DNA of 64,000 nt, taken from the NCBI RefSeq assembly GCF_014199595.1, contig NZ_JACHNX010000005.1, positions 1 through 64,000 on the forward strand. The letters are read 5' to 3'. Of this stretch, positions 36,415 through 45,046 are shown one piece after another. The notes below the pieces were generated by a model that worked only from the letters and a program-made list of their open reading frames with translations, ran no database searches and was not told the origin of the DNA. Positions within the stretch are counted from its first letter, which is position 1; every line of letters starts with the position of its first letter. A program made the translations under genes and the position numbers. Source of the DNA: Sphingomonas yabuuchiae (GTDB lineage: Bacteria; Pseudomonadota; Alphaproteobacteria; Sphingomonadales; Sphingomonadaceae).

Positions 36415-37632
36415 ATGTTGTACGACGCCTATGAAATGCAGCGCTCGATGCTGGCGGGCGCAAGCGCGCTGGCCAATTTCGGTGCGGGGCTGCTCCAGAA
36501 TCCTGCCAATCCCTTCGCCTATCTGGGCGGCGGCGCGATCATGGGATCCGCGCTGGAGGTGTTCGCCCATGCCGCCGCCCCGCGCGGCAAGCCCGCTTTC
36601 GGCCTGACCAAGACCGAGATCGACGGGCGCGAGGTGGTCGTCCACGAAGAGATCGTGCTGCGCAAGCCCTTCGGCCAGCTGAAGCGCTTCCGCCGTGAAG
36701 GCGTGGAGGACAGCCCCAAGCTGCTGATCGTCGCGCCGATGTCGGGCCATTATGCGACGCTGCTGCGCGGCACGGTGCAGCGGATGCTGCCGACCTGCGA
36801 GGTGTACATTACGGACTGGCGCGATGCGAAGCTGGTGCCGCTGTCCGACGGGCGGTTCGATTTCGACGATTATGTCGATTACATCATCGACTTCCTGACC
36901 GAGATCGGGCCGGGGGGGCATGCGCTGGCGGTGTGCCAGCCCTCGGTGCCGTCCTATGTCGCTGCGGCGGTGATGAGCGCGGACAAGCATCCCTGCACCC
37001 CGCGCACCCTGACGCTAATGGGCGGGCCGGTCGACACGCGCGAGGCGCCGACGGCGGTCAATCTGCTGGCGACCGATCGCCCGCACGCCTGGTTCGAGCA
37101 GAATGCGATCGCCACCGTGCCCATGACCTATCCGGGGGCCGGGCGGCGGGTCTATCCGGGCTTTCTGCAGCTTGCCGGGTTCATGTCGATGAACTTGGGC
37201 AACCACATGATTTCGCATTGGGAGATGTTCAAGCATCTGGTCCAGGGCGACGGCGAAAGCGCCGACTCCACCAAGCGATTCTATGACGAATATCGCGCAG
37301 TCTGCGACATGACGGCGGAATTCTATCTCCAGACCGTCGAGCTGGTGTTCCAGCGTCACGCGCTGCCCAAGGGCGAGATGCTGCACCATGGCAAGCGCGT
37401 CGATCCGGGCGCGATCACCGATATCGGCATATTGGCGATCGAGGGCGAGCGGGACGATATCTCCGGGCTGGGCCAGACACGTGCCGCACTGACGCTGGCG
37501 ACCAATCTGCCGGAGGAGAAGAAGCGCTATTACATGGCCGAGAAGGTCGGCCATTACGGCATCTTCAACGGCTCGAAGTGGCGCAACCGCATCGCGCCGG
37601 TGGTCGAGGAGTGGATCAAGGCGAACGGGTGA
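36415..37632 (+). CDS. phaZ: Intracellular polyhydroxyalkanoate depolymerase (PhaZ)
   Basis: PhaZ mobilises stored poly-3-hydroxybutyrate granules in the cytoplasm. The 405-residue protein starts with MLYDAYEMQRSMLAGASAL, typical of intracellular PhaZ. Cys174 in ALAVCQPSVP replaces serine in the lipase-box position, as known for this family, and VGHYGIFNGSKWRN near the end holds the catalytic His. A 225-base intergenic region separates it from the divergent ABC transporter. A phasin gene lies 19 kb away in the same window. Confidence 0.95.
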   Translation: MLYDAYEMQRSMLAGASALANFGAGLLQNPANPFAYLGGGAIMGSALEVFAHAAAPRGKPAFGLTKTEIDGREVVVHEEIVLRKPFGQLKRFRREGVEDSPKLLIVAPMSGHYATLLRGTVQRMLPTCEVYITDWRDAKLVPLSDGRFDFDDYVDYIIDFLTEIGPGGHALAVCQPSVPSYVAAAVMSADKHPCTPRTLTLMGGPVDTREAPTAVNLLATDRPHAWFEQNAIATVPMTYPGAGRRVYPGFLQLAGFMSMNLGNHMISHWEMFKHLVQGDGESADSTKRFYDEYRAVCDMTAEFYLQTVELVFQRHALPKGEMLHHGKRVDPGAITDIGILAIEGERDDISGLGQTRAALTLATNLPEEKKRYYMAEKVGHYGIFNGSKWRNRIAPVVEEWIKANG

Positions 37633-37651
37633 GGAGGCTGCTCCCGCACTC

Positions 37652-37749
37652 CGTTCAGCCTGAGCGAAGTCGAAGGCCACGGGGTGCATTCGGCCAGAAG
37701 CGTGTGGCGAGCCGTTTCCCTTGGCCGTCGACTTCGCTCAGGCGGAACG
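37652..37749. repeat. Inverted repeat, REP family E
   Basis: The 28-base unit of the 34271-34356 element recurs at 37652-37679, and a slightly diverged inverse follows at 37722-37749, 42 bases away. It lies just downstream of phaZ. Confidence 0.75.
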
Positions 37750-37773
37750 GGGCGGGGGATAGGGGAAATAGAA

Positions 37774-37805
37774 AAACGCCCGGAAGCCATGGCCTCCGGG
37801 CGTTT
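37774..37805. terminator. Probable bidirectional terminator
   Basis: AAACGCCCGGA at 37774-37784 pairs with TCCGGGCGTTT at 37795-37805 over a ten-base loop. It has an A-run on the left and TTT on the right, so it could stop transcription from phaZ on the plus strand and from the stress-protein gene on the minus strand. Confidence 0.75.
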
Positions 37806-37825
37806 CGCCTTCCAGCAATCGCGGA

Positions 37826-38308
37826 TTACGCGACCGAGCCGACCACCGCATGGCTGGACGACTCGTCCGAGTGGATCGTGCCGCCGAACAGCATCTTCAC
37901 CCGGCCCGACAGAGAGATGTCGGTTTCCCACAGCTCGGCCGAGCTGATGTCGAAGCGCAGCAGCGTCAGGTTGGGGTCCGACTTGCCTTCCGGGAACCAG
38001 GCCTCGACCTGATTGCTCCACAGCTTGTCGATCTGGGCCGGATCATTGTCCTTCGACACACGGCCCGCCAGGCAGGCGAAGAAGTCGTGACCCTTGCCGA
38101 CGAACTGCGCCATAGCCTCGCCACCGCCCGCGATGCGGTTGTCGCGACCGGCGAAGAAGAATAGCGTGTTCGGCTGATCGTCATCGATCTGCGCGGTCAT
38201 CGGTTCGGAATGCTGGCCGTCGTTCAGGCCGATCATGACGAACGGGCTGCTCTTCAGCTTGTCGAGGAACTTGGCGGCGATTTCCTGGGGGCTGTCGTCG
38301 GCCATCAT
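37826..38308 (-). CDS. Pyridoxamine-5'-phosphate-oxidase-like (general stress protein 26 type) protein
   Basis: A 160-residue split-barrel flavin- or cofactor-binding protein. PMTAQIDDDQPNTLFFFAGRDNRIA and VEAWFPEGKSDPNLTLLRFDISSAELWE are typical of the general-stress PNPOx-like group. The start is ATG 38308 or the adjacent ATG 38305 behind a strong AAGGAGA. The substrate is unknown. It converges with phaZ at a shared terminator. Confidence 0.85.
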   Translation of the reverse strand: MMADDSPQEIAAKFLDKLKSSPFVMIGLNDGQHSEPMTAQIDDDQPNTLFFFAGRDNRIAGGGEAMAQFVGKGHDFFACLAGRVSKDNDPAQIDKLWSNQVEAWFPEGKSDPNLTLLRFDISSAELWETDISLSGRVKMLFGGTIHSDESSSHAVVGSVA

Positions 38309-38471
38309 GGCTCTCCTTTCAGGGGTTTGGCGGGAGAACGACGCGGAGGCGGGGATGGTTGCGAATAAGATCTCACGTAATCGAACGCCGATTTGACATG
38401 ATCTTGTATGGCCGTTCGAGTTAGTGATCGCTCGACGGCAATTCCGCCGTCACCCACAGAAAGGACCACGG

Positions 38472-38561
38472 ATGTCCGTAGCCGATCTGTGCCTGATCCT
38501 GGGCGTCGTTATCGCCTTCGCGACCTTGGTCGTGAAGATTATCGACGTTCGCAACAGGTAA
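38472..38561 (+). CDS. Candidate 29-residue single-helix membrane peptide
   Basis: A short ORF with a good ribosome-binding site (AGAAAGGA about seven bases before ATG 38472). It encodes a hydrophobic segment, LCLILGVVIAFATLVVKII, ending in the basic tail DVRNR. Size and layout resemble small holin-like or type I toxin peptides, though I know of no proven homologue in this group. A perfect TTGACA at 38393-38398 lies upstream, without a convincing -10. Two adjoining hairpins follow the stop. It sits in a 539-base stretch otherwise without genes, upstream of putA. Confidence 0.5.
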   Translation: MSVADLCLILGVVIAFATLVVKIIDVRNR

Positions 38562-38571
38562 GGTGCCCGGC

Positions 38572-38637
38572 GGGGCTCGGGCTGCAACCTGGGCCCCAAA
38601 GGCATTTGAGCCCCGGCCGCTGCAACAGCCGGGGCTC
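38572..38637 (+). terminator. Twin hairpins after the 29-codon ORF, possible terminator or sRNA
   Basis: Hairpin 1 (38572-38597) has ten pairs including two G-T and a CTGCAA loop. Hairpin 2 (38608-38637) pairs GAGCCCCGGC with GCCGGGGCTC perfectly and again exposes CTGCAA in its loop. No T-run follows hairpin 2, so intrinsic termination is doubtful. The repeated loop sequence suggests a function beyond termination. Confidence 0.5.
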
Positions 38638-38847
38638 TACAGAAAGGCGGATGTCCTCGCCTGCGATTCATATACGCCAACGACGTCAAAATTTCAATTC
38701 TGATGGCAATCGCGAAGCGCGCTTCATCTCGTATCAAACGATACCCAATCCCCATATTTCCCGCTAAGCGCGGGTCCATCACAGCATAGCCATGCGACCC
38801 GCCAAGCGCTCAGCCGCACGCCGGGCCGCCCGACCGGACGAAGACCT
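38638..38847. other. Intergenic stretch upstream of putA
   Basis: No convincing gene is seen. A small inverted repeat GTATC-AAAC-GATAC at 38731-38744 could be a regulator site for putA, which lacks its own DNA-binding domain. The region is less GC-rich than the genes around it. Confidence 0.35.
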
Positions 38848-41814
38848 ATGACCTCTGCCGTTACCGCCGATGCGCGCAAGACCATGAAATCGCTGTATCG
38901 TGCGCCCGAACCCGATGTCCTGAAGCCGCTGCTCGACCGCGCCGCCGCGACGCCGGAGATGCGCGAGCGGATCATGGGCCATGCCTCGGGCCTGCTCGCC
39001 GACCTGCGTGCCGCGCAGAATCGCGGCTGGGTAAACCAGTTCCTCCAGGAATATCGCCTCAACTCGTCCGAGGGCGTCGCGCTGCTGAGTCTCGCCGAGG
39101 CGTTCCTGCGCGTACCCGATCCCGAGACCGCCGACCTGTTGATCGCCGACAAGCTGGGCGAGGCGGACTGGCGCGCGCATACCGGGCGGTCGGCGTCGAA
39201 GCTGGTCAACTCCGCCACCTGGGGCCTGGTCGTCGGCCGCGCGCTGGTCGGCGAGGGCGAGGCGGGGCCGCTGAAGCGCCTGCTGTCGCGCGCGGGCGAG
39301 CCGTTCGTGCGCCAGGCGGTCGGCGCCGCGATGCGGATGATGGGCGAGATCTTCGTGATGGGCCGCACCATCGAGGAAGCGATGCGGCGCATGAAGAAGC
39401 CCGAGAACAAGGGCTTCACCGCCAGCTTCGACATGCTGGGCGAGGCGGCGCGGACGCATGAGGATGCCGAGCGTTATTTCCACGCCTATGTGAAGGCGAT
39501 CGACGCGGTGGGGTCGGACCCGGCGGCGGGCCATTCGATCTCGGTCAAGCTGTCGGCGCTCCACCCGCGCTACGAACTGCCGCGCGCCTATGAGTGCGTG
39601 CCCGCGCTCACCGACATGCTGGCGCAGCTGGCGCGGCAGGCGGCGGACAAGGGCATTGCCCTCACTGTCGATGCCGAAGAGTCCGAGCGGCTGGAGATGA
39701 GCCTGGACATCATCGGCGGCGTCGCGGCGCTCCCGGCGCTGAAGGGCTGGGACGGGTTCGGCATGGCGGTGCAGGCTTATGGCAAGCGGGCGCGCGCGGT
39801 CATCGGCTGGGCCAATGGCCTCGACCGGATCATGAACGTCCGGCTGGTCAAGGGCGCCTATTGGGACAGCGAGATCAAGCGCACCCAGGTCGAGGGGCTG
39901 GCCGACTATCCGCTCTTCACCCGCAAGGCGGCGACTGACGTCTCCTATCTGGCGGTCGCCAAGGACATGCTGGCGGCCGAGAATATCCGCCCGGCCTTTG
40001 CCAGCCACAATGCGCTGACCGTCGCGACCATCCTGGAATGGGCGGGCAATAGCCATGACTTCGAGTTCCAGCGGCTGCACGGCATGGGCGATGGCCTGTA
40101 TGAGCGGCTGGTGCGCGAACATGGTCACAAGTGCCGCATCTATGCGCCGGTCGGCGGGCATCGCGACCTGCTGGCCTATCTGGTCCGCCGCTTGCTGGAG
40201 AATGGCGCGAATTCCAGCTTCGTGCATCAGCTGGCCGATGCGCGGCTGACCGAGGCGGAGATCCTCGCCGATCCGGTCGCCAAGATCGCGGCCGTCGGCG
40301 GCGCGCGTCACCCGAGCATCCCGCTGCCCATCGACCTGTTCGCACCGGGCCATCGCAACTCGACCGGCATCGACCTGAGCGACATCGCGACGCTGGACGC
40401 CACGGTGAAGGCGGTCAATGCCCCCGCCGTGCAGCCGGTCGCTGCCACTGCCGATGTCGCATCGCTGGTCGCGCGCGCTCATGCGGCTTTCCCGGCCTGG
40501 AACGCGACGCCGCTCGATACCCGCGCGACCGTGCTGGAGAAGCTGGCCGATCTGCTGGAGCAGGATCGCGAGCGGCTGATGGCTATCCTGGTGCAGGAGG
40601 CGTTCAAGACCATCCCCGACGCGATCGGCGAGGTTCGCGAAGCCGCCGACTTCTGCCGCTATTATGCCCAACAAGCCCGCGCGCGGCTCGGTTCGGTCGA
40701 GCTGCCCGGGCCGACGGGCGAGCGCAACACGCTGCACCTGGAAGGACGCGGGGTCTGGGCGACGGTCGCGCCGTGGAACTTCCCGCTGGCGATCTTCCTC
40801 GGCCAGACGGTCGCGGCGCTCGTCACCGGCAACACCGTCGTCGCCAAGCCCGCGCCGCAGACGCCCGCCATCGCACAGGCCGCCGTCGAACTGGCCTACC
40901 GTGCGGGCGTGCCGCGCGACGCGCTGCTGCTGGCGGTCGGTGGGCCGGATGTGGGCCAGACGCTGACCGAGGATCATCGCATCGCGGGCGTCGCCTTCAC
41001 CGGCTCGACCGCCACCGCCAAGCGGATCGCGCGGACGCTGGTGGCGGACGACGATCGCCCGATCGTGCCGTTGATCGCCGAGACCGGCGGCATCAACGCG
41101 ATGATCGTCGACTCGACCGCGCTGCCCGAACAGGTGGTGGCGGACGTCATCACCTCGTCCTTCCGCTCGGCGGGGCAGCGTTGCTCGGCGCTGCGGCTGT
41201 TGCTGGTGCAGGCGGATGTCGCCGACAATGTCATCGAAATGCTGAAGGGCGCGATGGAGACGCTGGTGCTCGGCGCGACCGGCAATCCGGCGACCGATGT
41301 CGGTCCGGTCATCGACCAGGCCGCCTATGACAAGCTGATGGCGTACCGCGCGTCGATGGTGACGCAGACGATCAAGACGCTCGACGCGCCTGCAGATGGC
41401 CTGTTCGTCCCGCCGACGCTGATCCGGCTCGACCGGGTCGAGGACCTGACCAAGGAATGGTTCGGCCCGATTTTGCACGTCGCGACCTGGGAAGCGGGCA
41501 CGCTGTCCGAGACGATCGCAAAGGTGAACGCCAAGGGTTACGGCCTGACCATGGGCCTGCACAGCCGCATCGCCCGCGCTGGTGAGGTGATCGAGGCGGA
41601 AGCGGCGGTCGGCAACCTGTACATCAACCGCTCGATGATCGGCGCGGTGGTCGGCAGCCAGCCTTTCGGCGGCGAGGGCCTGTCGGGCACCGGGCCGAAG
41701 GCGGGCGGGCCACATTACCTGTACCGCTTCTGCGCGGAGCGGGCGGTGTCGGTCGACACGACCTCGGCAGGCGGCAACGCGACGCTATTGTCGCTGGACG
41801 AAGGCGGAATCTGA
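38848..41814 (+). CDS. putA: Bifunctional proline dehydrogenase / L-glutamate-gamma-semialdehyde dehydrogenase
   Basis: PutA oxidises proline to glutamate in two steps, passing electrons to FAD/quinone and NAD. The 988-residue protein has the FAD-binding PRODH barrel (about 100-440; SVKLSALHPRYE, LVKGAYWDSEIK, ATHN-type SHNALTV) and the aldehyde dehydrogenase domain (about 480-960). The catalytic Cys779 lies in SAGQRCSALRLL and the Glu in AETGGINAM. It is a short PutA without the N-terminal ribbon-helix-helix domain and without a long C-terminal extension, so its expression must be controlled by another protein. Confidence 0.96.
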   Translation: MTSAVTADARKTMKSLYRAPEPDVLKPLLDRAAATPEMRERIMGHASGLLADLRAAQNRGWVNQFLQEYRLNSSEGVALLSLAEAFLRVPDPETADLLIADKLGEADWRAHTGRSASKLVNSATWGLVVGRALVGEGEAGPLKRLLSRAGEPFVRQAVGAAMRMMGEIFVMGRTIEEAMRRMKKPENKGFTASFDMLGEAARTHEDAERYFHAYVKAIDAVGSDPAAGHSISVKLSALHPRYELPRAYECVPALTDMLAQLARQAADKGIALTVDAEESERLEMSLDIIGGVAALPALKGWDGFGMAVQAYGKRARAVIGWANGLDRIMNVRLVKGAYWDSEIKRTQVEGLADYPLFTRKAATDVSYLAVAKDMLAAENIRPAFASHNALTVATILEWAGNSHDFEFQRLHGMGDGLYERLVREHGHKCRIYAPVGGHRDLLAYLVRRLLENGANSSFVHQLADARLTEAEILADPVAKIAAVGGARHPSIPLPIDLFAPGHRNSTGIDLSDIATLDATVKAVNAPAVQPVAATADVASLVARAHAAFPAWNATPLDTRATVLEKLADLLEQDRERLMAILVQEAFKTIPDAIGEVREAADFCRYYAQQARARLGSVELPGPTGERNTLHLEGRGVWATVAPWNFPLAIFLGQTVAALVTGNTVVAKPAPQTPAIAQAAVELAYRAGVPRDALLLAVGGPDVGQTLTEDHRIAGVAFTGSTATAKRIARTLVADDDRPIVPLIAETGGINAMIVDSTALPEQVVADVITSSFRSAGQRCSALRLLLVQADVADNVIEMLKGAMETLVLGATGNPATDVGPVIDQAAYDKLMAYRASMVTQTIKTLDAPADGLFVPPTLIRLDRVEDLTKEWFGPILHVATWEAGTLSETIAKVNAKGYGLTMGLHSRIARAGEVIEAEAAVGNLYINRSMIGAVVGSQPFGGEGLSGTGPKAGGPHYLYRFCAERAVSVDTTSAGGNATLLSLDEGGI

Positions 41815-41825
41815 GTGCCGCCACA

Positions 41826-41917
41826 CCCTCACCCTTCCGGCGCTTCGCGCCTCCCTCCCTCTCCCCATGGGAGAGGGAGGGAGCCCGCCCGCTTTAGCGG
41901 GTGGGAAGGGTGAGGGT
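41826..41917. repeat. REP element, family B (long form)
   Basis: The ends ACCCTCACCCTTCC and GGAAGGGTGAGGGT are inverted. Inside lie GGCGC-TTC-GCGCC (41839-41851), CCCTCTCCCCATGGGAGAGGG and CCCGC-TTTA-GCGGG. It separates the convergent genes putA and mscS. Confidence 0.75.
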
Positions 41918-41923
41918 GTTCGT

Positions 41924-43087
41924 TCAAGCCCGGTGCACCTCGACCGGCTGGACCTGGGGATAGGGCATCACCAGCGTCCCGTCCGGCGCGGCGGTATAGG
42001 TCGTCTGGGTCGGGTAGGGGATCACGATCCCCTCTGCCGCGAACCGCTTCATCAGCGTCACCAGCACCCGGTTGCGCAGGTCGTGTGCGGTGGCCCAGTC
42101 GTCGCCGGGCACGTCGAACTGCAATGCGAAGTCCAGGCTCGACGCGCCGAAGCTCTCGAAACCGGCCCGTGCCACCTTGCCGCCTTCGCCCTCGACGATC
42201 TCGGTCAACAGGGCGGGAATGCGCGCCAGGGTTTCGGGCGGGGTTTCGTACGCAACGCCGATCATGAACGACAGGCGGACATGCTGGCGTACCGTCTGGT
42301 TCTGGATTTCCTTGTCGAGCAGCTGGCGGTTCGAGATGATGCGCAGCTCGCCGGTAAAGGCGCGGATACGGGTGGATTTCAGGCCGATCGCCTCGATCAC
42401 GCCGCTCGTATTGTCATAGGCGATCTTGTCGCCGCGCCGGAACGGCCGGTCGAAGATGATGGCGAGGGCGGCGAAGAGGTCGCCGAAAATTCCCTGCGCG
42501 GCCAGACCGATGGCGATGCCGCCGACGCCCAGACCCGCCACCAGGCCGGTGACGTTGACGCCCAGATTGTCGAGCACCACCACCAGTGCGATGGCGAACA
42601 GCACCGCCGTTACCAGCAACCGGATCAGCCCCATGGCCGACAGCAGCGCCTCGCCCGAATAATGTTCGGACTGGGTGCGATGCTCGATCGTGCCGAGGAT
42701 CAGTTCGCGCGCCCAGATCGCGGCCTGGAACACGCTGGCGATGGTGAACAGGAAGTTGATCGTCCGGGCGACTTCACCCGGCGCGCCCGCATAGCCCGCG
42801 ACGAGTTGCGCGGCGAGCGTGACGATGAAGAACATGTTGGTCCGTGCGATGGCATGGCCTAGAATCACGCCCCATCCGCCCGCGAAACCGGGACGGCTGC
42901 ACAGGCGGTCACCGAGCTTGCGGACCCAGAGCAGCGCCAGCACGATGATCGCGCCGAAACCGATCGCGATCAGGACCTTCAGCCAATAATGCTGCACCCA
43001 CCAGGAAGTGGCATCGATGATGCTGCCGACCTGATCGGGGATGCGGGAGCCGTCGAAGATCGGCGCCTTGGGCGAGGATTTCGCCAT
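41924..43087 (-). CDS. MscS-family mechanosensitive ion channel
   Basis: A 387-residue membrane protein of the MscS superfamily, which releases osmolytes on hypo-osmotic shock. About five hydrophobic segments lead to the pore helix GLVAGLGVGGIAIGLAAQGIFGDLFA. The beta domain starts at RPFRRGDKIAYDNTSGVIEAIGLKSTRIR. It is longer than E. coli MscS because of extra N-terminal helices. It lies 27 bases downstream of the topoisomerase gene on the same strand. Confidence 0.92.
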   Translation of the reverse strand: MAKSSPKAPIFDGSRIPDQVGSIIDATSWWVQHYWLKVLIAIGFGAIIVLALLWVRKLGDRLCSRPGFAGGWGVILGHAIARTNMFFIVTLAAQLVAGYAGAPGEVARTINFLFTIASVFQAAIWARELILGTIEHRTQSEHYSGEALLSAMGLIRLLVTAVLFAIALVVVLDNLGVNVTGLVAGLGVGGIAIGLAAQGIFGDLFAALAIIFDRPFRRGDKIAYDNTSGVIEAIGLKSTRIRAFTGELRIISNRQLLDKEIQNQTVRQHVRLSFMIGVAYETPPETLARIPALLTEIVEGEGGKVARAGFESFGASSLDFALQFDVPGDDWATAHDLRNRVLVTLMKRFAAEGIVIPYPTQTTYTAAPDGTLVMPYPQVQPVEVHRA

Positions 43088-43114
43088 GGGGACTCCTTGA
43101 AAAATCGGGGGCGG

Positions 43115-44116
43115 TCAGGCCGCCTTGCTGGCCGGGGTTCCGGCCTCCAGAAATGCGATCAGCCCGCACTCGATGCGGGACAGCCCGGCACGCGCGCGCG
43201 GCAGGCGCAGGGTCTTGCGAAACGCAGCCTGGCCCTCTTTGACGAGCGCGATCAGCGAGGGGTGAACATAGGATTTGCGCGCGATGGCGGGCGTGTTGCC
43301 CAGCTTTTCGACGACCGGCTCCAGCATCGCCTTCAGGCTGAGGTCCGCTTCGGCCAGCGCCAGCGCCTCGAATGCGGCGACGCTGGCCGCCCAGGTGCGG
43401 AAATGCTTGGCGGTGAAGTCGCAGCCCGTGGCTTCGCGGATATCGGTGTTGACGTCGGAGGACGTGACCGGATTGGCCTCGCCCTCGTCATCGACCCAGG
43501 CGAAGAGATGCTGCTCGTCCAGATCCTGGCATCGCTTCACGAAGCTGGCGAGCGACCGGTCGGTCAGCGTCATGTCGCGCATCTTGCCCGACTTGCCCCG
43601 ATAGCGCAGCCGCAGGGTCGTGCCCTTCACTTGGCCGTGCCGCTTGCGCAGAGTCGTCGCGCCGAAACTCTTGTTGGTCGCGGCATAGGCTTCGTTGCCG
43701 ACGCGGATATGACCGTTGTCGAGCAGCCGCACGACGGCGGCAACCGCGCGCTCCTTGCACAGGCCGCGCTTCTTCAGGTCCGCCTCGACCCGTTTGCGTA
43801 GGGTGGGAAGCGCATGGCCGAACGCGGCGCAGCGTTCATATTTGGCCGCTTCCTGCGCTTCGCGGAAATCGGCGTGATAGCGATATTGCTTGCGCCCTTT
43901 CTCGTCCCAGCCGACCGCCTGGATATGGCCGTTGGCGCGCGGGCAGAACCAGGCGTCCTTATAAGCGGGGGGCTGGCCGATGCGGTTCAGCCGGTCGATC
44001 TCGTCCGCGTCCGTGATCCGCTCGCCCTTGGCGGTCCAATAGGCCCATTTGCCGCGAACCTTGGTCCGGGTGATGCCGGGTTTGCTGTCATCGCAATAGA
44101 CTAGACGGGTGGCCAT
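43115..44116 (-). CDS. DNA topoisomerase IB (poxvirus-like)
   Basis: Bacterial type IB topoisomerases relax supercoils by a transient 3'-phosphotyrosyl link. The protein has 333 residues from ATG 44116, behind GAGAGAG; ATG 44134 is an alternative. The nucleophile Tyr283 lies in ARKSYVHPS, and the catalytic arginines are likely Arg130 in AVVRLLDNGHIRVGNE and Arg240 in AKHFRTWAA, with the lysine in TTLRKRHG. The active site looks intact. Confidence 0.93.
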   Translation of the reverse strand: MATRLVYCDDSKPGITRTKVRGKWAYWTAKGERITDADEIDRLNRIGQPPAYKDAWFCPRANGHIQAVGWDEKGRKQYRYHADFREAQEAAKYERCAAFGHALPTLRKRVEADLKKRGLCKERAVAAVVRLLDNGHIRVGNEAYAATNKSFGATTLRKRHGQVKGTTLRLRYRGKSGKMRDMTLTDRSLASFVKRCQDLDEQHLFAWVDDEGEANPVTSSDVNTDIREATGCDFTAKHFRTWAASVAAFEALALAEADLSLKAMLEPVVEKLGNTPAIARKSYVHPSLIALVKEGQAAFRKTLRLPRARAGLSRIECGLIAFLEAGTPASKAA

Positions 44117-44166
44117 CGCTCTCTCTCGGGTCATCTCTGCAAATGCGCCGCCGGTCGCTTCGTTCC

Positions 44167-44191
44167 GGAACGGCCGATGCGGTCGCGGGTT
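44167..44191 (+). promoter_or_regulatory. Possible EcfG-type general-stress promoter upstream of the DJ-1/PfpI gene
   Basis: GGAAC at 44167-44171 is followed after 16 bases by GGTT at 44188-44191. This is close to the alphaproteobacterial general-stress sigma consensus GGAAC-N16/17-CGTT, with one mismatch. The site is about 50 bases before the start at 44239, and PfpI-like proteins are common members of that regulon. Confidence 0.4.
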
Positions 44192-44238
44192 CTGGTGCTG
44201 GCTCCCCCAAGCCATTTCCCCGACAGGAGTTTTCCATC

Positions 44239-44811
44239 ATGGCCGATCTTTCCCAGGCACGCGTCCTGATGCTCGCCGCCGACGGTTTTGAGACCGTCGA
44301 GCTGTTCAAGCCCCGCCAGGCGCTGGAGGAAGCGGGCGCGAAGGTGACGCTCGCCTCGCTCAAGTCCGACCCGATCCAGGGCATGGAAGGCGATATCAAC
44401 AAGGCCGAGACCGCGACGCCGGACCTGACCGTCGATGAGGTCGATACCGACGATTACGATGCGCTGGTCATCCCGGGCGGCACCTGCAACCCCGACAAGC
44501 TGCGTCTCAACGAGCGCGCGGTCGAGATCGTCACCGAGTTCATGGAAGACGACAAGATCGTCGCCGCTATCTGCCATGGCCCCTGGCTGCTTGCCGAGGC
44601 GGATGTGATCGACGGTCGCCGCCTGACCAGCTACCCCTCGATCCGCACCGACCTGTCCAATGCGGGTGCGGACGTGGTGGACGATGAGGTCGTGGTCGAC
44701 GGCAACCTGATCACCAGCCGCAAGCCCGACGACATCCCCGCCTTCAACCAGGCGATCCTGACCGCGCTGGAGGAAGAACTGGCCGACGAGGACGAAACCG
44801 AAGAGGCGTAA
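44239..44811 (+). CDS. DJ-1/PfpI family protein (type 1 glutamine-amidotransferase fold)
   Basis: A 190-residue stress-type protein. The nucleophile Cys112 lies in AAICHGPWLL with His113 next to it, and Glu18 is in DGFETVELF, the triad pattern of PfpI/YhbO proteins. VIPGGTCNPDKLR is also typical. Proposed activities in the family include protease, chaperone and deglycase-like roles; none can be fixed here. ATG 44239 follows AGGAG. The C-terminus has an acidic tail (ELADEDETEEA). Confidence 0.92.
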   Translation: MADLSQARVLMLAADGFETVELFKPRQALEEAGAKVTLASLKSDPIQGMEGDINKAETATPDLTVDEVDTDDYDALVIPGGTCNPDKLRLNERAVEIVTEFMEDDKIVAAICHGPWLLAEADVIDGRRLTSYPSIRTDLSNAGADVVDDEVVVDGNLITSRKPDDIPAFNQAILTALEEELADEDETEEA

Positions 44812-44815
44812 ATCC

Positions 44816-44950
44816 CAATCCTCCCCAAGCTATGCTTGGGGAGGGGGACCATCGCGTTAGCGATGGTGGAGGGGCAAGACGGACCGGCCATGCCCCTCCA
44901 CCACGCCCTGCGGGCGCGGTCCCCCTCCCCGAGCAAGCTCAGGGAGGAAT
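44816..44950. repeat. REP pair (BIME-type), family C
   Basis: The left copy has CTCCCCAAGC(N)GCTTGGGGAGGGGGACC and the hairpin ACCATCGC-GTTA-GCGATGGT (44848-44867). The right copy is an inverse with ACCACGCCC-TGC-GGGCGCGGT. It lies between two same-strand genes. Confidence 0.75.
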
Positions 44951-45046
44951 GGGATCGTGTTCCCTTCGCGGGACGATCACGGGCGTCGCATCCTGTTCCC
45001 ATGCGTGGCAGGATGCGACGCCCTTTCGCTTTTTCAGGATGACCCC

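Noticed and set aside
38408..38767. A 119-codon frame in the putA upstream gap
   Set aside because: Low-complexity, Arg/Pro-rich translation without a ribosome-binding site; the 29-codon ORF in another frame is better supported.
38779..41715. A 978-codon antisense frame opposite putA
   Set aside because: It is the same type of GC-driven shadow; PutA motifs on the plus strand are unambiguous.
44146..44166. A second stress-sigma promoter facing the topoisomerase gene
   Set aside because: GGAAC is present on the minus strand, but no CGTT-like -10 follows at 16-17 bases.
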